64,000 nt of DNA from Adineta vaga (GCA_021613535.1 CP075497.1:8432001-8496000); one strand, 5' to 3'; positions 1-11,622 are shown, numbered from the stretch's first letter. A program made the numbers and translations. The notes: generated by a model from the letters alone, not told the origin.

Positions 1-1038
1 TACTTAATTGTTTTTGAAGAGATTGATTGTGTTGTGCTAATTCAATAATTTCTTTCGATGTATTGACTTTTTCATCGGAATGAAAATCTTGTTGAAATGA
101 TTCGAATTTCATTTGATATAACGTTTCTAATTCAATCAATTGACTTTGATTATATTTTTTGTAATCGTTCCTAAACAAAAATTGTGAAGAACTTCATATC
201 AATTTTTAAAATTCTTACCGAATTTTTTGTAAAGTATTTTCTAGTTCAGTTTTTGTAAAGAAATTATTCGAATCATGTTGAATCTTTTCAAGTAAGTCAA
301 ATTCTTGTTGACATCGTTGATTATATTCTTGTTCGAATAGAATTTTTTCTTTTAAAGTATATAAATAATTTTCAATTTTCATACGTTCATAAATAATAGT
401 TGTATAATCATGTGTATAACTATTTAATTTCGTTAAATATTCATAATAAAGTTTCTTGTTTAACTAAAACAGAATTATGTTGATGAGAATTTTTAATAGA
501 TGTGTCTTACTTGAAAATCCATTTGTTGTTTTTCATATTGTTCTTTCAAGAAACTTAATTCATAAGTATCACTTTCGAGTTTTTGTTGTAGAGATTGAAA
601 TTTTTCTGTTGAAGAAAAAATTTGTAGTTTATTTCTGTAGAATCGTCGATCATAATCGGCACGTTGTAAACGTATTTGTGTTACAACATATTGTCGTAGT
701 TGATTATTCAATTGTCGACGAAGATCAGTAAATTCTGTTTGAGAAACAAGATGATTTGAATCATTTTTCATGTATGTTTCATGAATATTTTCAATCTCTG
801 TACGTAAATTGATATTAATATCAGCTAAATTTTTGATTTTATCAAGATAATTTGCAAAACGATTGTTTAAGATGTTCATTCCTTGTTGTTCATCTTCAGT
901 TTTCATTCGAGAATAATCAGCACTTTTTGCACGATTTTTACTTACTGTTCGACCTTCCATTGTGATTCGTGATTGTCGAAAACTTTGAGATAGATCTTCC
1001 AGAGAATTTGTTGTTATTGTTGTTCTTTGATGTTGCAT
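1..1038 (-). CDS. Intermediate filament protein, 5' part (3' end outside window)
   Basis: Cytoskeletal intermediate filament (lamin/IF superfamily) subunit that would assemble into coiled-coil filaments. Visible exons on the minus strand are 511-1038, 219-463 and 1-170 (continuing left), separated by introns of 47 and 48 nt with GT-AG ends. The protein starts with a Ser/Thr/Arg-rich head of about 54 residues. The coil 1A signature follows at about residues 55-75 (NILNNRFANYLDKIKNL), then long heptad-rich rod segments rich in Q, E, K and L. Start chosen: the ATG at 1036-1038, the first in the open frame. Coil 2 and the tail lie outside the window, so lamin versus cytoplasmic IF cannot be decided; the short head without a visible CDK-type site suggests cytoplasmic. 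The family call is firm, the subclass is inference. Confidence 0.9.
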
Positions 1039-1658
1039 TTGATTTCTTATGTAAAAAAATCAATATTTGAGAGGCATAGAAGTTAGTTAAAAGACGTTGT
1101 TATTCATTTGTATAATGACATATACTTGATAAGAAATTTGTCATTTATTCTTCATAGACCTTGATCAATTTTAAAGATAAATTTATTTTATGCAAATGAA
1201 GACAATAATAAGTTTGTGGTTTCTTTCTTTTTCTTTAGAAAAGGATGCGATTGGTTTAAACGAATATTCACGAAAGATAAAGAGTTTTTGTTGAAGAATA
1301 AGAACAAAATTGGATACTTTATTAATAGAAGAAAATCGTTGATTTTTTAATCAGATCTAATTTCTTCTCGTACTATTTACAGACTTTCATATTACTTCGT
1401 TCTTTTTTTGTCACTGCTCTCTTTTACTTCTCGGTATATATAAATATCCACTTGAATTTTTAAACCTACAAATATATTTACGAGTCAATAACAACTATAT
1501 TGAAGTATTCGTGTCAATGATATGAGATTTTGAAGTTTTTTTGCATACATATAGAAAGATTTTTTATTAACTATAAGTGAATGAAATATATAAGGAAGAC
1601 GAAGGAAAAAAACGTCGATCTAATGAATAAATAAATAATATGAAATTTTCTTTCTTAG
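1039..1658. other. Intergenic spacer between IF gene and NACHT-like fragment
   Basis: AT-rich spacer. A TATA-like stretch (TATATATAAATA) lies at about 1435-1446 on the plus strand, but in such AT-rich DNA this is weak evidence. I could not find an ATG-containing exon here with a usable donor in the phase needed by the downstream plus-strand exon, which makes that gene look 5'-incomplete. Confidence 0.4.
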
Positions 1659-2880
1659 ACTCTTGAAGCTGAACAAAAAAATTTAATTGTAAATAATAAA
1701 GGTGGTGAACATCCTCTTTATCTTGCCTATCTATGTGAAAATCTTCGTCAATTTGGTGATTATTCATTGATTACAAAACGTTTGAAAGGATATCCACAAA
1801 CAACTGAAGAATTAATCGATGTATTACTTGATGAAGTCAGTGTTACAATTGGTAATCAACCAGTTCTTGATGCTGTAGGTAGAATTGAATTCTATTTTTT
1901 TCTTCTCTTAATTAGAATATCGATTGTTATCTTAGTTCTTTAAATTGTTAATTGCATCGAATATTGGAATATTGGAATCAGATATGGTGACAATGCTTGA
2001 ACGTTATATGAACAATAATGTTGATGAAACTAAACGAGTTAATGTCGATCGAATGATGTGGTCAACGATACGAAGACATTTAAAATCATTTCTAGATACA
2101 TCCTGGATCGATGGACATCAGTTAATTACGTTTCGTCATTCAACACTTCTTCAGGTTTACATTTATTTTCGATTTTGATTTCTTTATAGACTTATTTTTG
2201 TTCTTAGAAATTACACAAACGTTATTTTGAAGACAAAAATGATGAACTACGTTCCATACATAAATTTCTAGCTGAATTTTTCTTAAAAGATCCGTCCATT
2301 AAAGATTATTCTCGTCGTCGTGTACCATATCATTATGAGCAAGCACATATGATTAAAGAATTAATTGCATATTTACGCTCATTAGAATCACGTAGTGTTG
2401 CTCAAATAGATCGACAAGCATATCTACGTGTAAGTAAATTCCACTATTTCATATTCAAATCCTACCTATGAATCTGATTTTTTTACATAGAAATATCGAT
2501 GTAAACGGCATTTAACAGATCTAGATTCAATAGCAAGTCAACGTGCTTATGTATGTAATGTATGTGCTACGTTATTTAAATTAGGCCCATATACCATGAC
2601 AAAAGGTTCATGTTTAATTTGTACCACACCAATCTTCGGTTTCAGTTCATCACAATATAGTCCTACAAAACGTGATGCACGTCTTTGTACACAGCATGGT
2701 CAGCCGGGTTATCCTCGTACTATAAGATGTGTAACTTGCAAAAGTATTCGACCAAATTTATCGGGAACTTTACCAACAGTTATGGATTCTATACCAATGA
2801 ATATATGTTTACAATGTTCGATGTCCGGTGGAGCAGGAACACGTTGTTGTGATTTTGAAATTGACGAGATTAAAAGCTGA
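1659..2880 (+). CDS. NACHT/STAND NTPase-like C-terminal fragment with Cys-rich tail (5' incomplete)
   Basis: Exons 1659-1874, 1936-2154, 2208-2429 and 2492-2880 join in frame and end at TGA. The first part resembles the region just after the NTPase module in NPHP3/NWD/TTC41-type NACHT proteins: a GGEHPLYLAYLCENLRQFG helix segment, then a winged-helix-like stretch (LLIASNIGILESDMVTML). The C-terminal exon has repeated Cys pairs (CNVC, CLIC, CVTC, CLQC, CC) plus a C-x-x-H, suggesting zinc binding. No P-loop module is present, and only 620 bp separate this from the divergent IF gene, so the N-terminal half has no room. An in-frame TAG directly precedes the first exon at the acceptor site. Probably a truncated copy, or a gene whose 5' exons I cannot recognise. 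Function is not assignable; the family assignment is by remembered motif similarity only. Confidence 0.55.
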
Positions 2881-3197
2881 GTTTTCTTTTCATTGATTTC
2901 AATAAATTTTCTAATAATTTTCATAATTCATACAGAATTTTAAGGATAAAAAATGTTGCTTGATGATTTCTTTCGAGAGAATTTATCGAGTAGAATCTGT
3001 TCGTTAAACATAGACGACAGAAAAGGATGGTCTCACTCTCTCCTTTTTGTTATCTATATTATCATCGAACAAAAAGCTTCTAGAATAAATATCAAACCAA
3101 TGAAAAGAGAAATCTATTTATTTAACTCGATGTTCTCTATGAAGATAGATATCTTTGATGTTATTTAGTTATCAGTAAGAAAAAGAGAACGAGTAAG
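2881..3197. other. Intergenic spacer upstream of the M13 gene
   Basis: A short AT-rich gap of 317 bases between two co-directed genes. It presumably holds the 3' UTR of the upstream fragment and the promoter of the neprilysin-like gene. I see no distinct element. Confidence 0.4.
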
Positions 3198-6100
3198 ATG
3201 AGTGATGAAAAAGTTGAAAGACGACAATTACCGACCATTATTGGACTTCGAGCAAATGGACGAGTGAACACATTTCTTGGTCGTATAACTCGTCCTCATT
3301 TAATTATTGGTGGATTGATACTTCTAGGTCTACTCTCATTTTCATTATTAATTACAGTTATTGTTCAAGGAACACATCGTAAACAAAAGGATTCTACAGA
3401 TACTTCTAGCACTACAATTGATGACTATTGTTTAACTCGAGGATGTTTGTCTGCAGCAAGTCATCAAATGCGGTTTATGGATAAAACAGCATGGAATGAT
3501 CGTTGTACAGATTTCTATCAATATGCTTGTGGTACTTGGGATAAAACACATCCAATCCAATCATTTGAAGTTGACCGAACAATTCTTGGAGATCTTCTTG
3601 AACGACGTGATGCAGATATTGAACGTCTTCTTGATTCACCTATTTCTCGAGTTACAGTAAGCAGTTGGGAACGAAAAGTTAAGGTTTGTAGTTGATTAAT
3701 TCTATTTTCATAGAAAAAAAAGTCAAATTTTCTCGTATTCATTTAGACATATTATACTGAATGTTTAGATGATTATGCACGTGTACCAGGAAGTGGAAAA
3801 GCCATGGTTGATTTAATTGAAGATCGTGATACAATTCAAGGTTGGTTCTTATTTGATAATGGTGCTGAAGGTGCTAGTCAAGATTTTCTTCTAATAAATC
3901 AAACAATTCTCAAACAAATATCACATATTAATGGTGATCTTGGTAAGAATTTTTCCTATTTACATACGAATGTTTTTTTAATATCTTTTATCTTAGGCGC
4001 AGTTGTTGTCTTTAATTTACGCACAGGATTCGAAGATTCAAATTTAAATATTAAACGATTAGAAGTAATGAGCCAAAATAATAACAAAAATTTGATATTC
4101 TTTACAATCTTCTATTGTTAGTTCTTTTCAGGTGGTTTATCAATGGATATAAACGATTATTTAAACAATGATACAATATCAGAAACAGTAAGAAAAATCT
4201 TATGATCAATACATCAAATAAAACATGTGAATTGATTTCTTATACGAAATTCTTCTTTTTTTTAATTTAAAAAAATTCACATGGAAAATATGTTGTTCTT
4301 TCTTGGTTTTAGCGTCGCTCAGCGTATCAGTTATACATAATGGAAGTTTTAGCTTTACTTTCTCAAGATGCTGGCATAAGTGATGGTAATCTTAGTGATC
4401 GAATGTTTACAGTTGGTAAGGATATATTCGATGTCGAGAAAGAATTAGCATTGGTATATTTTTGAAAACTTCGACTTGATGATATATGTCAGTATATTTT
4501 TTTTCTAGGGTATGCAATACAGTAAAGATAATGGTGATAAGCCAAAGACAATGACATTACAAGAGATGGCTAACACATATTCAGTAAGATGAAAACGATT
4601 TTGAAAAAAAAACATTATAGAATAAAACTTCTTTCTTTAGTTCGATTTTGTAGAATATCTATCACATATCTTAAATGATGCAAGTGTTGTCTCATCTACG
4701 ACATTTGTTCATGTTACGAGTCCATTATATTTTGAAAAAGCTTTTACATTGTTATCTAAAAATAACGAGTAATTATTATTCTATTTTGAACATTTCCATT
4801 GATTGATCTTTTTTTTTGACAAAATTTAGTCCAACATTTGCTCGACGTTTTCATAATTATATGCGTTGGAAATTAGTTCAAACGTATATTGAAGATTTAT
4901 CATACAATTATGTTCATGCACATCGAATCTTTCTGAATAATTATTACGGAGCAACACTTCATTCATCAAATGAAGCATATTGTACACGTGAAGTTATAAG
5001 AAGATTTCCACTTGCTATTCAACGTTTATATACAATGAATTCAACTACACATTCAGATGCTGTTACAGCTGTAAATACAATTTTTGATGCATTAAAACAA
5101 GGACTCAAACAATATGTAGATGAACAAGCAACATGGATGATAGATGAAACAACAAAAGTAGAAGCTAGAAGAAAAATAGATGCTATGACAGCAGCTATTG
5201 GTTATGCTAGTATTGCTTCAGATGATGGTCGTCTCGATGATTATTATGAACGAGTAAGTATCGATTATATGATGATATGAATTGATTTGAAAATGAATAA
5301 GCACTGATTACGGTATAAAATTCATTTAGTTTGCAGTAGGTGATACATCGCATTTTGAAAATGCATATAGTTATCATCGTTTTCATTCGTGGACTATTTC
5401 AAATTCATTAGAAAATCCTAATCAACTTGATCATTGGGATTATTTTGAAACACGACCAAATCAATTATTTGATTATATTGCTCTATTTAATCGACTTTTT
5501 GTTATTGCCAATGCTATGCATCCACCACTTGTTGATACTGACTGGCCAGGGTAAGTTTGTGTTATTGAAAAGAATGATTTCTAAATTTTCATTATGAAAA
5601 ACTTCTCTATCTATCATCTTTAAACCGTTAGAAGTCAATCTTTCTTTTTAATATTTATTTTATAGGACAGTGAATATGGGTTCAATTGGTGTCTTACTTG
5701 CTCAAAAACTCTTTGCTAGTATTGATAGTCAAGAAGGTAACTCAATATAAATAAATATTCATCATAAAAAGCCAGTATATATATATATATATGTATATAA
5801 TTTCATATTCAGGTCGAACACATGGTGCTGATGGATCTCGAATACCTGATTGGTGGTCATCAGCAACCGTTAATGCTTATAGTACAAGTCGTCAATGTAT
5901 AACGAACTATTATGTAAATGATATCAAGTCACTTTCATATAATGTCAATGGTGCTCAAATATCAGTTCGACTTGCTGGTGAACCATTTTCTCCTACAACT
6001 CTTCGACATATTGGTGCTCTTCGTTTTGCCTATACAGCAATGAAAAAAACTGATCTACTGAAATCATCAATAATTCCTGGTACAAATTTAACAAGTGATC

Positions 6101-6279
6101 AAAGTTTTTTTCTTGCTTATGCACAAACACAATGTTACAAACGACAAGATTTACTTCAATTAGTTCGAACACAATTAGGTATTTATGATGAAAGAACAGC
6201 ATTAAATGCTGCACTTATTCATATGCCCGAATTTAGCAAAGCATTTGAGTGTAAACCAAGAAATACAACATGTTTCTAA
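3198..6279 (+). CDS. M13 (neprilysin/ECE-like) peptidase homologue lacking the zinc motif
   Basis: Eleven exons: 3198-3683, 3747-3942, 3997-4064, 4122-4187, 4313-4453, 4509-4583, 4641-4768, 4830-5253, 5330-5550, 5666-5736 and 5813-6279, giving about 780 residues, the usual M13 length. It has type II topology: a short cytosolic N-terminus, a transmembrane helix at about residues 35-57, then an ectodomain opening with the family Cys-rich motif (CLTRGC ... DKTAWNDRCTDFYQYACG). The C-terminus keeps PEF and the final Cys region. Known active M13 enzymes carry HExxH and a downstream GENIAD glutamate. Here the aligned segment (residues 607-622) reads GSIGVLLAQKLFASID, so both His and the Glu are missing, and no GENIAD match follows. 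It is therefore predicted to be catalytically dead. Exon 4 needs the upstream AG of two nearby acceptors to stay in frame. A poly(A)-type AATAAA lies at about 6333. Confidence 0.88.
5776..5797. repeat. (TA)n microsatellite within an intron
   Basis: Short alternating TA run inside the last intron (5737-5812) of the M13 gene. Visible directly; no function implied. Confidence 0.7.
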
Positions 6280-6958
6280 ATATGATCAAAGAAAAATGAT
6301 ACGTGTCTGTGTTTTCAAATATGATGAGAAAAAATAAAATAAAATTTTACCTTCTTCTCTTATTAGTAAAGTTCATATCGAAGATTTTCTATTGCTAATG
6401 AATGAAATATCCCACCGATCAGTTTCAATCAATAACAAGATCGTCGTGTGGATATGTCGTTCATGAGCAGATGCCTCAAATCATTATGTTCAAATGTCTT
6501 GACGCTTAATTTCGCTAATCGTTTAAAAGTGAGACAAACGACGATAAAAGAACAAGATAGTCATTGAATTTTGTCGTCATATGTAAGGAGGAAGAAAAGG
6601 AGAAAAAGAGAGAAAAAAAAGAGAAACGAACAAAGTCAGTGTGGGTGTCAGATGGATAAGTCATATCATTAGTGAGATGGATAGAAAGAACTATTGTCAT
6701 TATCTGATTTTAATAACAAACACATTTGTCACCACTAGAAAAAGACACGTATTTTGTCTAAAGTATTAACAATTATCAAATTCAATTTCTTTTTTTTTCC
6801 TATGAGAGAAAATAATAGAAGTCGATAAAGTAGATATGCATGAAACATATTGTATCGTTTAGAGAAATAAATGCTTTGATCGATCAATTCACCGATATGT
6901 GGATTGTGAATGGGTTTGAATTTCGCAAAGAATCAAATAAGGATTCACAATAAGTAGC
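6280..6958. other. Spacer between convergent M13 and aldolase genes
   Basis: Holds the two facing 3' UTRs. An AATAAA at about 6333-6338 fits the M13 gene poly(A) signal, about 54 nt past its stop. The rest is AT-rich with purine tracts near 6585-6630 and shows no coding signal. Confidence 0.4.
6333..6338 (+). terminator. Candidate poly(A) signal, M13 gene
   Basis: AATAAA 54 nt after the stop codon of the neprilysin-like gene. Position is right, but AATAAA is frequent by chance in AT-rich DNA. Confidence 0.4.
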
Positions 6959-8399
6959 TTAATAATTTCGATTCACACCAATTGGCAATGGTTTATTAGT
7001 TGTGTCTATAGCAGCTATACTATATGCCTATAGAGAAAGAAAATAACGAATAATCTTCCTTATATCTTTCATGTCATTACTTGAGCTATGGTTAAGAGCT
7101 GTTTTTGTGCCATTTCAATATTTCCTGGTTTTCCAGCCCATGTACGTAGGACACTAGTTTGAAGTGTTTGACCGTAACTAAATGTTAGTATCCATGGCTT
7201 TTCACCTGAATATTGATTAATTGCATTTAAATTCTTTAATACTTCTTCTTCTGACTGATCACCTACAGAACAACGTACATTTACATAAATAATTCTTTAA
7301 CTCATCTATAAAAAATTCTTACCCGATAAAAAGCAAATGCCTGGTACAGCTGGTGGAACAGTTCGTTGTAATGCTGTAACTGTTGCATGTGCAATCTCTT
7401 CTGAAGTGTATTTTCTCTTACAATCAATGCCTATGATATTCAATAACGAATTGATTTTGTCTCACACGAACAAATCAGTTGTATAAACCTGCAGTGATCA
7501 TGTTTAGTTGAAGAAGTGTTCCTTCTAAGAAAATATGATGTTCACTAAGTGCCTTATATATAGCAGCTAAAATTTTCTCTATAATATATTGACAAGTTTC
7601 CAAATTCTGATCACCATTCGGTAAGATCTTCACTAAATGAACTGATATTCTATCATCTCAAACTGAAAATCATCATACTTCTAGTACAACCATCGGAACC
7701 ATTTTATTCTAAACAAACAGCTTCATTTCTTTTCGGTTTTCTTTATTCATCTTATATTACTTGTTGACAGATCGATGCATAACGTGCTGATACATGTGCT
7801 ATTTCATGAATTGCTAATTGTGATGGTAAACCATTACCAATCTTTAAGACACATCCTAATCAAATAGAATTTTCCTCAAAATCTACAATCTATTCGATTA
7901 CAAACGCCATTTAGTGAAACGAACACCATCTTTATAATATTGACCACAACGTTCTCCAAGACCATCCAAACCTTGTGTCGTATTTTCTCCATTAGTTCCC
8001 GCCAAAGGAACAAGACCTTTATCAACTTTCACACCAGAAAGAATATCATTTTCTTTCAATATATCACGAAATAATTTTCCTTTCTCATCATCTTGATATA
8101 ATGTTTCGTGTAAGAAAATGACACCTGATATGTAGTTAGAAAGTTCTTTTGAACCTGTGAATAAAACTTGATGGTATAGACGACGATTCTCTTCAGTATT
8201 TTCTAAACCAATAGATTGAAGAAGTTTGGACATAGAACCTAATGGTTAGTTTTCAAAATGATATGAATAGTTCATTTTTCTTTTTTTCATATCTACCGAT
8301 CGATTCATCGGCAGCTAATAGACCTTTGCCTTTCGCAACAAGTACAGTAGCAATTTCAATCAATGCTTTTTCTTTGTCAACGGATAGATAATAAGGCAT
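6959..8399 (-). CDS. Class I fructose-bisphosphate aldolase homologue, catalytic residues lost
   Basis: Eight exons on the minus strand: 8297-8399, 7906-8238, 7761-7855, 7679-7708, 7489-7627, 7323-7430, 7081-7262 and 6959-7027, giving 352 residues (rabbit aldolase A has 363). The fold is recognisable throughout: [51 protein letters not shown] and TFSYG, ending in Tyr as in the family. Compared with rabbit numbering, several key residues differ: Schiff-base Lys229 (LLKPN) is Gln227 (LLQLN); Glu187 (VEPE) is Val185 (VVLE); Arg42 is Leu40; phosphate-binding Arg303 (SYGR) is Gln301 (SYGQ). Asp33, Lys107, Lys146 and Arg148 equivalents are kept. It cannot use the normal mechanism, so it is a pseudoenzyme or young pseudogene. 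The 30-nt exon 7679-7708 is confirmed by phase and homology. Confidence 0.9.
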
Positions 8400-9111
8400 A
8401 CTAAAGTATTCATCTTTGACTTAGAGATATATTTTCAATGATAATATTCATTATTACTTTGATGAATAGATAATTAAATTTTCCGAATGTTTCTTCTCAA
8501 TTTCTTTATGGTTATTAATATGAACTGGTGTATTCACAATACAACGAAATCTAAAGTGAAAACAATAGATGTTTGCAACATTTAATAATAGTCTGACAAC
8601 TTTGTCGAACAAGAATGAGAAACTTTTTCATACATAAAAACACCGAAAATGAACTATTGAATTGAGAAATAAAGTTTTAATTGCAATGGTTGCTCAGACT
8701 ACATAAATTAGAATACAAAACATTATTTCTAAATACAATGAGAACAAAATCTTCAATTTTAATTTTCGTATTGATTGTTTTACTGTCAATTAAGATTTAG
8801 ATTTTATTTCATTTTTCTATCTGATCTGATAGAATAAATACATTTGAAATGTATAGACATCGACAAAATACGCCAATAAGATGGAACCTTCATCAACTTA
8901 AAGCGACATCTATTCTTGTTTCTTGTTTTGCTCAGCTGATCTAACCTATCAAGGTCGTCATCTTCTTTCCCTTGTCTATTCTTCATTTTTCTTAATAACA
9001 TGAAATCATGAATCATTAACATCAGTTCGTCTTACTTTATATATAAATAGTATTAGTAAATTATTTTCATTGTATTTTTCTTCTCTTCATTTCTCATTTA
9101 CAATTTTGATT
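8400..9111. other. Divergent promoter region, aldolase / F-box gene
   Basis: About 710 bases between two divergently transcribed genes, without a supported gene. A TATA-like element sits near its right end (annotated separately). A splice-acceptor-like site near 8550 may belong to an aldolase 5' UTR intron, but this is weak. Confidence 0.35.
9038..9050 (+). promoter_or_regulatory. Candidate TATA box for the F-box gene
   Basis: TTATATATAAATAG lies about 65-75 bases before the ATG at 9112, a plausible core promoter distance with a short leader. AT-rich surroundings make the match weak on its own. Confidence 0.3.
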
Positions 9112-10880
9112 ATGGTGTTTCCATATGATTATTCTGAATTACCACTAATAGCTATTGTCGAAATATTTTCTTATTTATCACATAATACTCTTTTATCAGC
9201 ATCATCAACTTGTTCATCATGGCGAAATGTTTTATATCATCCAAAATTATGGTCATCAATTCCATATCGTCCACTTCGTTTACATCTAATTCATCGTCAT
9301 AATGATATACATTGTTTTCGTTATTTAACAACGAATTTTCTTAATTTAACACGTTATATTGAAATACGTTTCGATCCAACAGATTTAAATATTATCAAAG
9401 ATATTCTACAAGTTTTGGATGCAATAGCATGTACCAATCGACAAATAAAAATACTTATTTTTCGTCCAACAAGTACACGATGTGCATTAGCAGAAAATGA
9501 GCAACCATTTGTACCACTTTGTGATAAGTAAGTCATTTTTTCATGGTTAAAATTGAATTGATCTGTTGATCTTCTTTTGTAGAATTTTTCATCTATTGAA
9601 ACAAATTATCGAATGTAATCAAGCTTTAGAAATTCTTTCATTTGGTTGTTGGTTTGAAAGTTTATTTCGTATCGAAGAATTAGTTCATGTTCTAGCACAA
9701 CGACAATCTCAATCAATTAAACAATTGCATTTAGCATCAATTAAAAATAGTGAAACACATTCGATTGCAGGTAAATCAAATCCATAAATTTCATTGAATA
9801 CGAAAAAAAAATCGCTTCTCTATTTAGATATATACTTAACAAGTCAATCATTTCTTCCATTTATTTCATTGAATACATTAAGTATGGATTCAACATATCT
9901 CACAAACGAACTTTTGCAATGTTTTGCACAACAACCAACACAATTGAAACGGTATAATAAACTTTTGAAGAAAAAAGTATATTCTTTATTGAAAATTTTA
10001 GATTAATTGTACATGTTAGTGAATTTCGTTCGGATACACAACCAGTTGATGAAACAGTTTGGCAATCAGTATCAACAATGATGCCTGATTTACGCGTTAC
10101 AGTTCATATGTTAAATGCACATGAAACTTTTCGAAAATATTCTCGGATACTTCGTCCTAGTATGCCTTTATCTCATTTGCGGTAAGGAAATTTTTTTGAA
10201 ATAAAATAGTCTTTAAGTAGATCTATTTTCATTTTCTAGAATGTATTTTTGTTCTTCATTGAATGTCGATTTGTTATGTTATTTATCGGTTCATTATCGT
10301 TCAACATTAGAATGTCTTGATGTTATTGATAGCGTTACTGAACCAGCACTTCGATATCATAATTTATTTCGCGCTGAACCAGATCCACTAGTTTTATTGG
10401 CTTGGCAATGTAAAAAATTAACATCACTTACTATTCTCGGTAAATATTGCTTTATATTTTCACATATATATTTCTTTTTAATTTATTTAGGTTATGAAGT
10501 ATTAGAAGTTAATTTACTTGCTATTGCAAAATTACGTCCACAATTACGTACGTTGAATGTTTGTGCTGATTGTGTTATGACATTACAATATGGACATTTA
10601 CAAATGAATCATCAATTTGTTGAAGATGATGATGGAAATGACGCATTTATACAATATGGAATTTGTACAAACAGTATTCAAACAATTGTAAGTTCATATT
10701 GATTTTCCTTTTTATTTTTGCGAGAAATTTGAAATTTTCTTTTAGATTGGACAAGTTCTTGGCTGGCCATGGCATCCATTAAGTAAACATGAAATCCCTA
10801 TAGGTGTATATGAGTATACGGTTCCACTTGAACTTTCATTTATTGAACAGATTCATAATGTTTTCGAATCATCGATCTGA
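9112..10880 (+). CDS. FBXO33: F-box protein, FBXO33-like
   Basis: Seven exons (9112-9527, 9583-9770, 9828-9951, 10002-10181, 10240-10439, 10491-10687, 10746-10880) encode 479 residues. The N-terminal F-box (about residues 7-45: LPLIAIVEIFSYLSHNTLL ... CSSWRNVLYHPKLW) would bind SKP1 and make this the substrate receptor of an SCF ubiquitin ligase. The remainder has leucine-rich, LRR-like strand/helix spacing and the C-terminal block typical of FBXO33 (IGQVLGWPWHPLS near the end). Start: the ATG at 9112 gives MVFPYDYSELP; the frame is open slightly upstream but has no earlier ATG. FBXO33 in other animals is linked to YB-1 turnover; that role here is inference. The assignment to FBXO33 rather than another F-box/LRR protein is moderately confident. 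Confidence 0.85.
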
Positions 10881-11622
10881 AATTGAAATTCTTTACGAAT
10901 ATTTCTCACATCTCGAAATTCTTTGTCGATATTTATTTTGTATATAGAAGTCTGTAGATATGATTTTTTTTTGTTACATTGTACAAATACTTTTTTTCTC
11001 TTCTTTTCTGTCGATTTCAAATGAACTTAATGTCATCCGCGCTTGCGCAAATAGTTTGTGATGCTCTTTTCTTTTCAAACAAGAACATACAGATTCGTGA
11101 TAAAGTAATAATCTTAGAAAGAAATTTCTCGAAAAACCATGTCAGCCTGGTGAGCTTCTGTGTTTCTAACTGATTTTCTTTTTTCTTTATTTTCAACTAA
11201 TAGTATTTTGTAAGAACATGCTCGTCAGATCCCACCGTATGATTGAGCTCGTTTGTTTTCTTATTGTTCTTGAAAAAACAATAACAATGATATTCTTCTC
11301 CATCTCGCTATATTTTTGACATCATGTAAAAGATCTTTCAAAACATATTTTCTGTGTAATAAGTGTTTTCACTCTTTTATGTAACATCGAAGAGTCAGAT
11401 AAGTTTAATACGATCATTATTATTATTATTATTATTTATTTGTTTGTTTGTTTTGTTATTTCATTTGGAAATATCGAACGATTTGCTCACGAAGGAATTT
11501 TTTTATAAATGTTAAATGAAAAACTGGAATTTTTTTTGTCGATCAATTCAAGAGAGATAATAAATATGTAGTAGATTGCATAGAAATATTCATCTATCAT
11601 CTTCTTCTTCTTCTATTCTCAG
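10881..11622. other. Spacer between F-box and coiled-coil genes
   Basis: Non-coding, with an ATT/TTTG microsatellite at about 11416-11452 and a CTT run at 11600-11614 just before the next ATG. The run could serve as a polypyrimidine tract of a leader splice site. No gene is supported. Confidence 0.4.
11416..11452. repeat. (ATT)n followed by (TTTG)n microsatellite
   Basis: About eight ATT units followed by TTTG units, seen directly in the sequence. Confidence 0.75.

Noticed and set aside
7600-7710. Suspected frameshift in the aldolase gene after VVLE
   Set aside because: Using the AG five bases further on (exon from 7627) restores [18 protein letters not shown] in frame; the gene is open throughout.
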